DNA of 64,000 nt. Origin: Oribacterium sinus. GTDB taxonomy: Bacteria; Bacillota; Clostridia; Lachnospirales; Lachnospiraceae. Within the stretch, counting starts at the first letter, position 1. Each line of letters begins with the position of its first letter. Positions 19,788 to 28,594 of this stretch are shown here, in pieces. The stretch covers positions 1 to 64,000 of the forward strand of contig NZ_JACHHH010000003.1 in the NCBI RefSeq assembly GCF_014202695.1, in the 5' to 3' direction. Made by a program: the position numbers and the translations under genes. Below the pieces are notes generated by a model. The model was not told the origin of the DNA. It saw only the letters and a list, made by a program, of their open reading frames with translations, and ran no database searches.

Positions 19788-20494
19788 ACTGCCGCCTCCT
19801 TCTTCTCTACTTCACTCTTTTCAGGAGCTTTTTCCTTGCAATCGGAGAAGCAGCCCATACAGTTTCCGCCACAAACAAATTCCTCCGGAGCATCTCCGTT
19901 GGTTGCGGAAGGAAGACGCAACTTGTTCTGAATTGCCGTAAGAACCGCAAGAACCAGGAAGGCACCGGGAGCCAGTACGAAAATGCTGATGCTGTAGGCC
20001 TCCGGAATCAATCTGAAGTTAAAGATGGTTCCTGCACCGATTAACTCTCTTACGGATCCGATAATGGTTAAGGCCATGGTAAATCCGATACCCATACCAA
20101 GACCGTCAAAGAAGGACAAAGCCGGACCGTTAAACAAGGCATAGGACTCCGCTCTTCCTAAAATGATACAGTTAACTACAATCAAAGGAATATAGATACC
20201 CAAAGCCTCATATAAAGCCGGTACATAGGCCTGAATCAAAAGTTGAACAATGGTAACCAGAGATGCTACTACCACGATTTCTCCCGGAAGACGCATACGC
20301 TCCGGAATAGTTTTACGAAGGGCGGAAATCAGCATATTGGAAAACATTAATACCGCCGTGGTGGACAATCCCATTCCCAATCCGTTTATCGCGCTGGTGG
20401 TGGTTGCCAAGGTAGGACACATTCCCAGCATGATAATGAAGGTAGGGTTTTCTTTGATAATACCGTTATATAATCTTTCTATGTATTTATTCAT
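19784..20494 (-). CDS. rnfE: Rnf complex subunit RnfE
   Basis: 236 residues, homologous to RnfA with opposite membrane topology: NPTFIIMLGMCPTLATTTSA near 16-35 and VVNCIILGRAES near 108. The C-terminal tail contains a CGGNCMGCFSDCKE cluster of four Cys (about 208-221), which is not part of the core fold and may bind metal. GGAGGGGG precedes ATG. Confidence 0.95.
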   Translation of the reverse strand: MNKYIERLYNGIIKENPTFIIMLGMCPTLATTTSAINGLGMGLSTTAVLMFSNMLISALRKTIPERMRLPGEIVVVASLVTIVQLLIQAYVPALYEALGIYIPLIVVNCIILGRAESYALFNGPALSFFDGLGMGIGFTMALTIIGSVRELIGAGTIFNFRLIPEAYSISIFVLAPGAFLVLAVLTAIQNKLRLPSATNGDAPEEFVCGGNCMGCFSDCKEKAPEKSEVEKKEAAV

Positions 20495-20503
20495 CTCCCC
20501 CTC

Positions 20504-21112
20504 CTACTTTAAAACGTAATTTTCCACAAATTCCGTGGATGCATTTACCGTATTGGTTACTGCCGTACTGGTAATGGTAGCACCGGAAATCGCATCGATT
20601 TCGTTCTCTCCTGCACCGCCGCCTTTTTTCACGGCAATCTTTGTAGTTTTCCCGGCAAACTGCTTGTAGAACTCGGGAAGAGTTGCTTTTTGTCCAAGAC
20701 CTGCCGTCTCCGGTAAGGTTTCCGGGAAAGAAATTCCGGTAACCTTTAAGTCTTTATCCACACCTACAACCACTACAACGGGACCGCCGTAGCCTGCTGC
20801 ATGTCCCTTCAGCACATATCCTACAGTTTCCCCTGAAGCATCCTTAGCCACAATAGCATCCGTCAGCTCTGCACCGCCGTTATCCGTTGCCAAAGTTCCT
20901 TCTTCGGTAGCCTTCTGTAAAGTATCCTTCAGTTCCTCACTGTCATAATCCGCAGCATCCAAAACCACCTTGTAGGCTTTGTTGGTTGCTTCTTTAATGG
21001 CATTGGCAATGGTATCCTTCGTCATTCCGTATACCACGCCTAAAAGCAGTCCGGAGATTAAGGTAATGGCAGTAAGCACTAAGGCGTCTTTCATAAAGGA
21101 ATCTTTTTTCAT
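20504..21112 (-). CDS. rnfG: Rnf complex subunit RnfG (FMN-binding)
   Basis: 202 residues: one N-terminal membrane helix and an extracytoplasmic FMN-binding domain. The covalent flavin site is the Thr in SGATITSTAV near residues 175-184. ATG at 21112 is preferred (GGGAGGG upstream) and overlaps the rnfD stop codon. Confidence 0.95.
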   Translation of the reverse strand: MKKDSFMKDALVLTAITLISGLLLGVVYGMTKDTIANAIKEATNKAYKVVLDAADYDSEELKDTLQKATEEGTLATDNGGAELTDAIVAKDASGETVGYVLKGHAAGYGGPVVVVVGVDKDLKVTGISFPETLPETAGLGQKATLPEFYKQFAGKTTKIAVKKGGGAGENEIDAISGATITSTAVTNTVNASTEFVENYVLK

Positions 21113-21113
21113 C

Positions 21114-22052
21114 TTACTTTCCCTCCCTGCCAAATGCCTTCGGTATCGTCATGTTATTGATTGTCGGTACCAAAATATTGCTCAAAATAATCGCATAGGA
21201 AACGCCCTCTGCAGAACCGCCGAAAAGACGGAACAATCCGGTTAAAATTCCCACAAGCACCGCAAAGACAATCTGTCCGTTGGGAGTAATGGGAGAAGAT
21301 ACATAGTCTGTCAGCATAAAAAAGGCACCGAAAATCAGTCCGCCTCCTAAGATTTCGGAAGCAAGGTAATGCATATCAAATCCTCTTCCGGAGAAGATCA
21401 GGGTAAACAGCGCTACGGTTCCGATGTAAATCAAAGGCATCTTAGGAGAAATAACCTTCCGAACAATCAGGTATAAAGCACCGATCAAAAGACAGATCTT
21501 GGATACCTCTCCGATGGTTCCCGGAATTCTTCCCACAAACATATCCATCAGATTCATGCTGGCATCCGGAGTTGTTTTTAAAATTGCAAGAGGGGTTGCG
21601 GTGGCAATTCCGTCTGCCCCTGCATTGTTGAAAGCAGTCATCTTTCCTGCAAAGGAAATCAGCAGGAAGCAACGAGCCGCCAGGGCCGGGTTCATGAAGT
21701 TGGCCCCCAATCCTCCGTAAAGCTGCTTTACCACAATAATGGCAAACACGGATCCCAACATAGGAATCCAATAGGGAATTCCGGGAGGACAGTTTAAGGC
21801 CAAAATCATACCGGTTACCGCAGCAGACCAGTCGTTAACCGTCACAGGCTGCTTCATAGCCTTCTGATAGGCAAACTCTGTAAATACCGCCATCAAAGTG
21901 GTGAGTACCACCACCAATAGAGCGTGAAATCCCCACTGTAAAACGCCGTAAATAGCAGTGGGAAGCATGGCAATCACAACGTCTCTCATTAATTCCGCGG
22001 AAGTCACCCTGTCACGCACATGGGGATTCGCAGAAAGATGTAAAAGTTTCAT
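21114..22052 (-). CDS. rnfD: Rnf complex subunit RnfD
   Basis: 312 residues with about nine to ten membrane helices. Family segments NPALAARCFLL and the flavin-attachment region ADGIATATPLAIL (Thr near residue 155) are visible. RnfD is considered part of the ion-translocating core. GGGAGG precedes ATG; it starts 1 base after rnfC. Confidence 0.95.
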   Translation of the reverse strand: MKLLHLSANPHVRDRVTSAELMRDVVIAMLPTAIYGVLQWGFHALLVVVLTTLMAVFTEFAYQKAMKQPVTVNDWSAAVTGMILALNCPPGIPYWIPMLGSVFAIIVVKQLYGGLGANFMNPALAARCFLLISFAGKMTAFNNAGADGIATATPLAILKTTPDASMNLMDMFVGRIPGTIGEVSKICLLIGALYLIVRKVISPKMPLIYIGTVALFTLIFSGRGFDMHYLASEILGGGLIFGAFFMLTDYVSSPITPNGQIVFAVLVGILTGLFRLFGGSAEGVSYAIILSNILVPTINNMTIPKAFGREGK

Positions 22053-23399
22053 TTATTTACCTCCCTGGGCCTTTACGGCTTTTGCTCTCTTCTCTGCATT
22101 GACTTTTCTCTTCATCTGCTTAAAGCCCTGGGTTAAAGGACGCTTTGCGGGACAGACATAGGAACAGCATCCGCACTCGATACACTCCATACCGTAAAGC
22201 TTTTCAAAGCGTTCCGTGTTCTTTTGAAGAGAAGCCACCATCATCAATGTAGGCATCAAATTCTCCGGGCAGGCTGTAACGCATCTGCCGCAGTTAATGC
22301 AGGGAGTGGTAGCCTCTTCCGCTACCGGGTCTTTCTTAAACGCCAAAATAGAGCTGGAGTTCTTGGTCACAGGAATATCCAGCACAAAAAGCGGCATGCC
22401 CATCATGGGCCCTCCGGAAATCACCTTTTCCGGATCCTCCGAAAAACCGCCTGCGGCAGAAATCACCTGCTGATAATTGGTTCCCAAGGGTACACGGAAG
22501 TTACCGGGACTTGCTACCGCATCTCCGGTTACGGTTAAAATCTTTCTAACCAAAGGCTTGGACTCGCAAACCGCCTCATAAATAGCCACAACGGTGTCTA
22601 CATTGTCCACTACAACCCCCGCATCCGCCGGTAACATGGAGGAATTAATCTTTCTTCCGCTGGCAGCATAAATCAGCTGACGCTCTCCCCCCTGGGGATA
22701 ACGGGTTCTTAAGGCTACTACCTCAATATTGTCCATGCCCTTAACTTTTTCCGTCAAAAGCTTGATTGCTTCCGGTTTGTTGTCTTCAATGCAAATCTTT
22801 CCCTTGGCATTTGGGAAAATGGAGAGGACTACCTGTAAACCGCCAATCAGTTTCTCCGGCATCTCCATCATATCTCTGTAATCGGAGGTAAGATAAGGCT
22901 CACACTCTGCCCCATTTACCAAAAATAAGTCAATCTTATCGATTTCCTTCGGACTAAGCTTTACAAAAGTAGGAAAACCGGCACCTCCTAAGCCCACAAT
23001 GCCTGCGTCCCTTACAATGCTCACAATTTCTTCCCGAGACAAGTTATGATAGTCCCGTTTCTCTCCAAAGCCCGGAATGGATTCGTATTGCTGATCATTA
23101 TCCACCACAATGGATTCCACCATAGCTCCCCCTACGGTAAGTCTCTTCTCAATGGCTTTAACGGTACCTGAAACAGAAGAAATAACAGGTGCGGAAATAA
23201 ATCCGTTGGCCTCTGCAATCTTCTGTCCTAAAAGAACCCGATCTCCCTTTTGTACCAAGGGCTTGGCAGGGGCTCCAATGTGCTGCGAAAGTGGATAAAC
23301 CATCAACCCCTCAGGACGCAAATCAACAATGGACTTGTCCATTGCCAATTCCTTTCCGTCATAGGGATGAACGCCACCCTTAAAAGTGGTAACACCCAT
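22053..23399 (-). CDS. rnfC: Rnf complex subunit RnfC (NADH-binding)
   Basis: 448 residues: N-terminal Gly-rich region (FKGGVHPYDGKELA), the NADH/FMN-binding domain with GLGGAGFPTFVK near 128-139 and NGAECEPYL, a SLBB-like region, and two [4Fe-4S] motifs (CINCGRCVTACP and CIECGCCSYVCP). It hands electrons to NAD+. ATG at 23399 with GGGAGG 7 bases upstream is chosen; a longer frame start at 23432 would lie at the predicted transcription start. Confidence 0.96.
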   Translation of the reverse strand: MGVTTFKGGVHPYDGKELAMDKSIVDLRPEGLMVYPLSQHIGAPAKPLVQKGDRVLLGQKIAEANGFISAPVISSVSGTVKAIEKRLTVGGAMVESIVVDNDQQYESIPGFGEKRDYHNLSREEIVSIVRDAGIVGLGGAGFPTFVKLSPKEIDKIDLFLVNGAECEPYLTSDYRDMMEMPEKLIGGLQVVLSIFPNAKGKICIEDNKPEAIKLLTEKVKGMDNIEVVALRTRYPQGGERQLIYAASGRKINSSMLPADAGVVVDNVDTVVAIYEAVCESKPLVRKILTVTGDAVASPGNFRVPLGTNYQQVISAAGGFSEDPEKVISGGPMMGMPLFVLDIPVTKNSSSILAFKKDPVAEEATTPCINCGRCVTACPENLMPTLMMVASLQKNTERFEKLYGMECIECGCCSYVCPAKRPLTQGFKQMKRKVNAEKRAKAVKAQGGK

Positions 23400-23437
23400 T
23401 CTTATACCTCCCAAAATCTTCCTCATAGACAATTCTT

Positions 23438-23465
23438 ATTATACTATGAAGATTCTTAAAAACAA
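23438..23465 (-). promoter_or_regulatory. rnf operon promoter
   Basis: Perfect TATAAT (23438-23443) with TTGTTT (23460-23465) 16 bases upstream on the minus strand. The start would be near 23431, giving a 30-base leader with GGGAGG just before rnfC. Confidence 0.75.
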
Positions 23466-23477
23466 AGAAAGAGAACC

Positions 23478-23501
23478 CTATGCACGGAATTTTGTGCATA
23501 G
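23478..23501. repeat. Inverted repeat upstream of the rnf promoter
   Basis: CTATGCAC and GTGCATAG, 8-bp perfect arms with an 8-base spacer, about 12 bases upstream of the rnf -35. It may be an operator for the rnf operon or a relic hairpin. The following stretch to 23640 is AT-rich with two TTGACA-like boxes on the minus strand (near 23557 and 23572) lacking matching -10s. Confidence 0.45.
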
Positions 23502-23640
23502 AATTCCCCTATATTTTCTTACTATTTTTATGATATTTGTACAAATGCCAAAAAATTTTTTTGTCAAACTTTTGTCAATAGCTCTTGAAGACTTCCCTTT
23601 CATTTTCTATTTCTGTTAAAAATTTTCTGAAAATAGAAAG

Positions 23641-23848
23641 AAGGGGCTGTAAAAAAATCAAAATAGTTTTCTAAGCAATATAGGTCTAAATTAGGGGCAC
23701 GCTCTCGCTAGCTTCGCCACGTAGCGGATACTAAGCGAAAAACTTCGATTCTCTTGTTTTTCGCAAGTACCGACGGGCTCAGACTACCTCTCATTTAGAC
23801 CTATATTGCCGAAAATCTATTTATTATTTTGATTTTTTACAGGCCCTT
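23641..23848 (-). repeat. Structured intergenic repeat, copy C
   Basis: A 208-bp copy between the rnf promoter region and folD; one end overlaps the folD stop codon. Outer ends AAGGGCCTGTAAAAAATCAA and its near-complement on the other side, then a perfect 15-bp stem AATATAGGTCTAAAT / ATTTAGACCTATATT. Read on the minus strand: core GTAGTCTGAGCCCGTCGG, hairpin CGGTACTTGCGAAAAAC with GTTTTTCGCTTAGTATCCG, hairpin GCTACGTGGCGAAGCTAGC, then GAGAGCGTGCCCC. Very close in core sequence to copy E. It probably also ends folD transcription. Confidence 0.85.
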
Positions 23849-24692
23849 ATCCCTTCTCCTGTAAACGGTAGGCTTTCAAAAGCTGCTTGGCCAATACCGC
23901 AGTAGTTACAGCGCCCAAGCCTCTTGGCACCGGAGAAATCTTTTCGGCAACGGTTGACATAGTATCAAAATCCACATCTCCTACAAGATTTCCCTTTTCA
24001 TCCCGGTTGGTTCCTACGTCGATTACCGTAGCCCCCTCCTTACAATAAGAAGAGCCTATTGCCTTTGCTTTTCCCATACAGCAAACCAAAACATCCGCTC
24101 GCTTAGTCACTTCTTTTATATTACTCGTTTTACTGTGGCAGAGAGTTACCGTGGCATCCTTATTGGTCATCAAGATGGACAAGGGTCTTCCCACTACCAA
24201 AGAACGCCCCAAAATGCAAACTTCCTTTCCCGCCAGAGGAATCTTATAAAAACGGCACATTTCCATAACCGCCTGTGCCGTGCAGGGCGCAAAGGCACTT
24301 TCATCCTTTAAAATCAAGCCCGCCATATTCTCTCTGCTGACCCCTTCCACATCCTTTTCTCTTTTAATCATTCTGAAGGCTGTTTCCTGATCCAAATGAG
24401 AGGGAAGGGGACGAAATACCATGATTCCGTGAATCTCTTCATCTCCATTTAAAAATTGAATAACCTCCTGAAACTGTTCATTGCTGCAATCCGCCGGAAG
24501 CTGATAGCTCTTTACTTCCAATCCGAAGGATAGAAAACGCTTTTTAATGGCCTTCTCATAGGTAACATCCGCCGTCCTTTCTCCTACACGAATAAGCGCC
24601 AAAGCCGGCATCACCCCGGGTCTTTCCGCCAAAAAGGCCACACATTCCTTCTCTATTTCTTCCGCCACCGGTTTTCCCAATAATTCTTCCAT
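23847..24692 (-). CDS. folD: Bifunctional methylene-THF dehydrogenase/methenyl-THF cyclohydrolase
   Basis: 281 residues. Catalytic region YEKAIKKRFLSFG near residue 50 (Tyr and Lys), the NAD(P)-binding loop ILGRSLVVGRPLS near 160-172, and the C-terminal PVPRGLGAVTTAVL motif are present. It interconverts 5,10-methylene-, methenyl- and 10-formyl-THF in C1 metabolism. It lies 40 bases after the cyclodeaminase-like gene, so both probably form one unit. Its stop codon is the first base of repeat copy C. Confidence 0.96.
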   Translation of the reverse strand: MEELLGKPVAEEIEKECVAFLAERPGVMPALALIRVGERTADVTYEKAIKKRFLSFGLEVKSYQLPADCSNEQFQEVIQFLNGDEEIHGIMVFRPLPSHLDQETAFRMIKREKDVEGVSRENMAGLILKDESAFAPCTAQAVMEMCRFYKIPLAGKEVCILGRSLVVGRPLSILMTNKDATVTLCHSKTSNIKEVTKRADVLVCCMGKAKAIGSSYCKEGATVIDVGTNRDEKGNLVGDVDFDTMSTVAEKISPVPRGLGAVTTAVLAKQLLKAYRLQEKG

Positions 24693-24731
24693 ACTTCCTT
24701 ACTACTCCTTTCCCCATTTGAAATTAAGTCT

Positions 24732-25367
24732 TTATAATCCTCTTACCACGTTTTCTACCGCCTGAATAATCTCTTCCAGCAAAGAAATGCCCGTTCTTGC
24801 CCTATCGCAAACTGCCTCTCTTTTCGCCTTGATTTCCTGATTCTGCATACTTTTGGTATTAATATATACATTTAGTATGGCACTTTCCATGGCTGTCTTC
24901 AGGAAGCCGGCCCCCACCCCAACATCCGACAGGGCAATTCGGGATCCCTTCTCCTGTAATCGGGCAAATAATGGAATCTTCTCTAAACATAGCTCCAAAA
25001 GTTCTGTGGGTACCAAAGATGCCTCTATAAGACAGTTCTCCATAGTTTCTCTATAAATCTTTTGTTCTTCCTCTGTTTCTCTGGGTAAGGAATATGCCTT
25101 TGACAGGGGCAGGAAAACCTCTTCATCCCTTGCTTCCAAAGCAAGGGATTTCTGCTTTGCCTCCTCCAGAGATTTCATGATTCCTTCCAACTCATCCTTA
25201 AAATCCGCATAGCTCTTCTTTCCCAATGTAAGATTTCCCACCATCATTCCCAGAGAAAAGGCAAATGCAGCCGATAGCGCTGCCGCCCCGCCGCCCCCGG
25301 GAATAGGGCTCTTGGAAGAAAGAGCCTCTAAATACTGAACAATGCTTTCTTGCTTCTGCTCTTTCAT
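24732..25367 (-). CDS. fchA: Cyclodeaminase/cyclohydrolase family protein (FchA-like)
   Basis: 211 residues, all helical, with the family start SKSPIPGGGGAAALSAAFAFSLG near residues 18-40 and the DVGVGAGFLKTAMESA segment near 148-163. Members act as methenyl-THF cyclohydrolase or formimino-THF cyclodeaminase. Placement directly before folD supports a C1-folate role; whether the substrate is formimino- or methenyl-THF cannot be told here. GGAGGGG precedes ATG. Confidence 0.88.
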   Translation of the reverse strand: MKEQKQESIVQYLEALSSKSPIPGGGGAAALSAAFAFSLGMMVGNLTLGKKSYADFKDELEGIMKSLEEAKQKSLALEARDEEVFLPLSKAYSLPRETEEEQKIYRETMENCLIEASLVPTELLELCLEKIPLFARLQEKGSRIALSDVGVGAGFLKTAMESAILNVYINTKSMQNQEIKAKREAVCDRARTGISLLEEIIQAVENVVRGL

Positions 25368-25462
25368 AGCTTTCCCCTCCTACACTCGGCCCTTAATAGA
25401 CTTCTATAACATACAAATCCTATATCCTATAATTTTGCTGTTTATACTAGCATAATATTTCG

Positions 25463-25552
25463 GTTTTACACAAGTTTTCTGTTTTACACAAATTTTCTGT
25501 TTTACACAAATTTTCTGTTTTGCATAAATTATCTGTTTTGCACAAGCTTTCT
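25463..25552. repeat. Five tandem 18-bp repeats downstream of argG
   Basis: Five consecutive 18-bp units close to GTTTTACACAAATTTTCT, two of them identical, in the 366-bp gap between argG and fchA. An 18-bp period keeps a frame open on the minus strand, giving a Lys-Gln-Lys-Ile-Cys-Val-type repeat, but without a ribosome site or a plausible protein. Not CRISPR: no spacers. Confidence 0.8.
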
Positions 25553-25631
25553 CAATGTAATATGGTCCCCCAAATCTCATGAGTAACAAAGACAGGACAC
25601 GATACAGGGAGAACAGGCCTAAACACAAAGC

Positions 25632-25670
25632 AAGGTTCCAAGCCCTCTTCCTCCACCAGCTTGGAACCTT
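25632..25670 (-). terminator. Hairpin after argG, probable terminator
   Basis: AAGGTTCCAAG and CTTGGAACCTT form a perfect 11-bp stem with a 17-base loop about 65 bases after the argG stop. The T run is interrupted (GCTTTGTGTTT), so termination may be partial. Confidence 0.55.
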
Positions 25671-25733
25671 CACACAGTATTTTGCTTTATTATTCTTCGA
25701 AGGAAAGAATTTATTCTTATGAAAAACTTCCTT

Positions 25734-26978
25734 TTACGCTTTCTTATCCTGTAAAGCCCTTACCAGCTCCGGAAGTCCGAAAAGAGTGATGAAGCCCCCG
25801 GCATCCTTATGATCGTATAAATCTCCCGTGGTAAAGCTTGCCAGGGAAGCATTGTAAAGAGAATAGGGAGAAGAGGTTCCGGCCTTTATGATATTTCCCT
25901 TGTAAAGCTTCATCTTGGTCTCTCCGGATACCTTCTCCTGGGTGCTCTTTACAAAGGCCTGTAAAGCTTCCCGAAGAGGAGCAAACCACTTTCCTTCATA
26001 AACCACCTGAGAAAACTTCTCTTCCACTATTTTCTTCATTTCCATGGTCTGCCGATCCAAAATCAGCTCTTCCAACTGCTTATGGGCTTCCAAAAGGATG
26101 GTTCCGCCGGGAGTTTCGTAAACTCCACGACTCTTCATCCCCACCACGCGGTTCTCCACGATATCCACAATGCCGATACCGTTCTTTCCCCCCAGGTGAT
26201 TCAGTTCCTCAATCATCTCCTTCAAGGACATTTTCTTCCCATTCAATGCCACCGGCACTCCCTTTTCCCAGGTAATGGATAGAGGGGTTTCCTGATCCGG
26301 TGCCTTCTGAGGTGTTACGGAGAGCATTAAAAGATGCTCATAATTAGGCTCTGTCTCCGGGTCCTCCAGCTCTAAGCCTTCATGGGAAATATGCCAAAGA
26401 TTCCTGTCCCTGCTGTAGGAATTCTCATGGCTTCCAAAAGCCAGGTCAATGCCCTTTTCCTTACAGTATGCCATTTCATCTTCCCTGGACTGAAAAGTCC
26501 AGAGCTCTGTCATCCGCCAAGGGGCAAGAATATGCAGCTCCGGTGCTAAAGCCTTAATACCCAGCTCAAAACGGATCTGGTCGTTACCCTTTCCGGTAGC
26601 TCCGTGACAAATGGCGCTAGCCCCCTCCTTCTTGGCAATCTCCACCAATCTTTTGGCAATAGCCGGACGAGCCATGGAAGTTCCCAAAAGATATTTATTT
26701 TCATAGCAGGCATTGGCTTGAATACAGGGAAGAACATATTCCTCGCAGAATTCATCCTGAATATGCTCGATATACAGTTTCTCCGCTCCGGACAGCTTCG
26801 CCCGTTCCGGAAGGTCGGAAAGCTCCTCTTCCTGCCCCACATCCACGCAGACACAAACGACCTTATAGCCAAAGTTCTCCTTCAGCCAAGGAATAATGGC
26901 AGTGGTATCCAGACCTCCGGAATAAGCCAGAATAATCTTCTCCCCCTTGGTATTTCCCTCCGGTATCATGCTTCCCAT
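25734..26978 (-). CDS. argG: Argininosuccinate synthase
   Basis: 414 residues. Joins citrulline and aspartate using ATP, the penultimate arginine step. The PP-loop AYSGGLDTTAIIPWL lies near residues 18-32; GATGKGNDQIRFE near 120 and the SREDEMAYCKEKGI region are typical. ATG at 26978 is chosen because GAAAGGAG is 5 bases upstream; the frame itself opens slightly earlier with TTG. The gene has its own promoter with ArgR-type boxes and is separated from argH by a strong terminator. Confidence 0.97.
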   Translation of the reverse strand: MGSMIPEGNTKGEKIILAYSGGLDTTAIIPWLKENFGYKVVCVCVDVGQEEELSDLPERAKLSGAEKLYIEHIQDEFCEEYVLPCIQANACYENKYLLGTSMARPAIAKRLVEIAKKEGASAICHGATGKGNDQIRFELGIKALAPELHILAPWRMTELWTFQSREDEMAYCKEKGIDLAFGSHENSYSRDRNLWHISHEGLELEDPETEPNYEHLLMLSVTPQKAPDQETPLSITWEKGVPVALNGKKMSLKEMIEELNHLGGKNGIGIVDIVENRVVGMKSRGVYETPGGTILLEAHKQLEELILDRQTMEMKKIVEEKFSQVVYEGKWFAPLREALQAFVKSTQEKVSGETKMKLYKGNIIKAGTSSPYSLYNASLASFTTGDLYDHKDAGGFITLFGLPELVRALQDKKA

Positions 26979-27039
26979 ATTGACTCCTTTCAAAAATCCA
27001 TCTTCTCCAAAAACGCTGCTCTACCTTCAAGACCAGCTT

Positions 27040-27068
27040 AGAATAATAGATATTTATTCATATGTCAA
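27040..27068 (-). promoter_or_regulatory. argG promoter
   Basis: Minus-strand TTGACA (27063-27068), 17-base spacer, TATTCT (27040-27045). Start near 27033, leader about 55 bases. An ARG-type box fills the spacer, so a bound repressor would block RNA polymerase. Confidence 0.8.
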
Positions 27069-27120
27069 GCATATTTATTCATTTATATCCACTATTATTC
27101 CTTTTGTATGAATATTAATT
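27049..27120. promoter_or_regulatory. Three ARG-type operator boxes upstream of argG
   Basis: TATGAATAAATAT (27050-27062, in the promoter spacer), AATGAATAAATATG (27071-27084) and the more diverged GTATGAATATTAATT (27106-27120) resemble half-sites or full sites of ArgR/AhrC (core TGAATAAATATTCA type). The first two are 21 bases apart, two helical turns, as in known ArgR operators. The regulator gene is not in this window. Confidence 0.6.
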
Positions 27121-27211
27121 CCTCCATAGAGAATGATAATTTCTCCCAAGAGAATATTTCTCCTCATTTCGATAGTTCCCGAAGTATTCTTTTTTCAGAG
27201 CCCGGGAAATA

Positions 27212-27255
27212 AAAAAAGAAGATGCAAACAAGCTTACGTTTACATCTTCTTTTTT
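27212..27255 (-). terminator. argH terminator (bidirectional shape)
   Basis: AAAAAAGAAGATG / CATCTTCTTTTTT stem with a further AAAC/GTTT pair, T-rich on both strands, beginning 2 bases after the argH stop. Confidence 0.88.
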
Positions 27256-27256
27256 A

Positions 27257-28591
27257 TTAATCCCAAAGCGCTCCGGGAGCTCCTTTGGTCTTCCTGTTCT
27301 TTACACAGCTTTCCAGAGAAATAGCATCATAGATATCCTCTTCCACTAAATCGGAAAACTTCCTGTACTCTTCCAAGGAAAGCTCTTCCAAATCCTTTCC
27401 TTCCTTCTCACAGTACAAAACCAACTCTCCCACAACACCGTGGGCAGTACGGAAGGGCATGCCTTTTTTCACCAGATAATCTGCCACATCCGTAGCATTG
27501 CTGAAGCCCTTTTTCGCGCTTTCCCGAAGGCGTTCCAAACGGAATTCCATGCTTTCCAGCATTTTCGCCATGACGCGAAGACAAAATTGCAGGGTGTCCA
27601 TACTGTCGAAGGCCACCTCCTTATCCTCCTGCATATCCTTGTTATAGGCCAGAGGCAGTCCCTTCATGGTGGTCAGAAGAGAAAAGAGATTGCCGTAAAC
27701 TCTTCCGGTTTTTCCCCGAATCAACTCCGCCATATCCGGATTCTTCTTCTGGGGCATAATGCTGGAGCCTGTGGAATATTTGTCGGACAAGCGGATGTAG
27801 CCATAATCGTTGCTGTTCCAAAGAATAATTTCCTCACACAGTCTGGATAAATGCATACTAATCATGGATAGGCAGAATAGATATTCAATCAAATAGTCCC
27901 GATCCGAAACGGAATCCATGGAATTTTCCGTAGCAGCGGTAAAGCCAAGCTCCTTTGCCACCATTTCCCGGTCCAGAGGATAGGTGGTGCCGCCGAAAGC
28001 TCCGGCGCCCAAGGGAGAGAAATTCATTCTCTTCTCTCCGTCCAAAAGACGACTCCTGTCTCTTAAAAACATTTCCTTGTAGGCCCCGAAGTGATGAGCG
28101 ATGGTAGTTGGTTGAGCCTTTTGCAAATGGGTAAAGCCCGGCATAATATCTCTTCTGTGCTTCTCCATGAGTTTTTCAATGACGGCAAGTAATTCCTCCA
28201 GATACCCTCTGCATTCTTCACTGTTTCTCCGTACATAAAGACGCATGTCCAGTGCTACCTGGTCATTTCGGGAGCGGCCGGTATGCAATTTCTTCCCCAG
28301 CTCTCCGATTCTGTGAATTAAAACCGTTTCCACAAAGGAATGAATGTCCTCCGCATCCCCTTCTATCAAAAGCTTCCCGGACTGTAAATCCTTTCGAATC
28401 CCTTCCAAGCCCTCTTGGATCTTCCGACCTTCCTCTTCCGTGAGAACCCCCACCCTGGAAAGCATTTTAACATGGGCAAGGGAGCCCTCCAAATCTTCCA
28501 TAGCTAAACGCTTATCAAAGGGGAGAGAGGCATTGAAGGCCTGTGCCAACTCATCCACGTTTTCCGTAAATCTTCCACCCCATAATTTCAT
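27257..28591 (-). CDS. argH: Argininosuccinate lyase
   Basis: 444 residues of the fumarase/aspartase superfamily; splits argininosuccinate into arginine and fumarate. The signature GSSIMPQKKNPDMAE is near residues 278-292, and HTGRSRNDQVALDMRLY near 100-116. AAAGGAG lies 7 bases before ATG, with the upstream YfhO stop only 3 bases away, so argH may be co-transcribed with YfhO rather than with argG. Confidence 0.97.
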   Translation of the reverse strand: MKLWGGRFTENVDELAQAFNASLPFDKRLAMEDLEGSLAHVKMLSRVGVLTEEEGRKIQEGLEGIRKDLQSGKLLIEGDAEDIHSFVETVLIHRIGELGKKLHTGRSRNDQVALDMRLYVRRNSEECRGYLEELLAVIEKLMEKHRRDIMPGFTHLQKAQPTTIAHHFGAYKEMFLRDRSRLLDGEKRMNFSPLGAGAFGGTTYPLDREMVAKELGFTAATENSMDSVSDRDYLIEYLFCLSMISMHLSRLCEEIILWNSNDYGYIRLSDKYSTGSSIMPQKKNPDMAELIRGKTGRVYGNLFSLLTTMKGLPLAYNKDMQEDKEVAFDSMDTLQFCLRVMAKMLESMEFRLERLRESAKKGFSNATDVADYLVKKGMPFRTAHGVVGELVLYCEKEGKDLEELSLEEYRKFSDLVEEDIYDAISLESCVKNRKTKGAPGALWD

Positions 28592-28594
28592 CCG

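Noticed and set aside
25463-25552. Possible CRISPR array
   Set aside because: Units are 18 bp and directly adjacent with no spacers; no cas genes nearby.
25404-25673. Minus-strand 89-codon frame with a repeated Cys-Val-Lys-Gln-Lys unit
   Set aside because: The repetition reflects an 18-bp DNA tandem repeat; no ribosome site, and the frame crosses the argG downstream hairpin.
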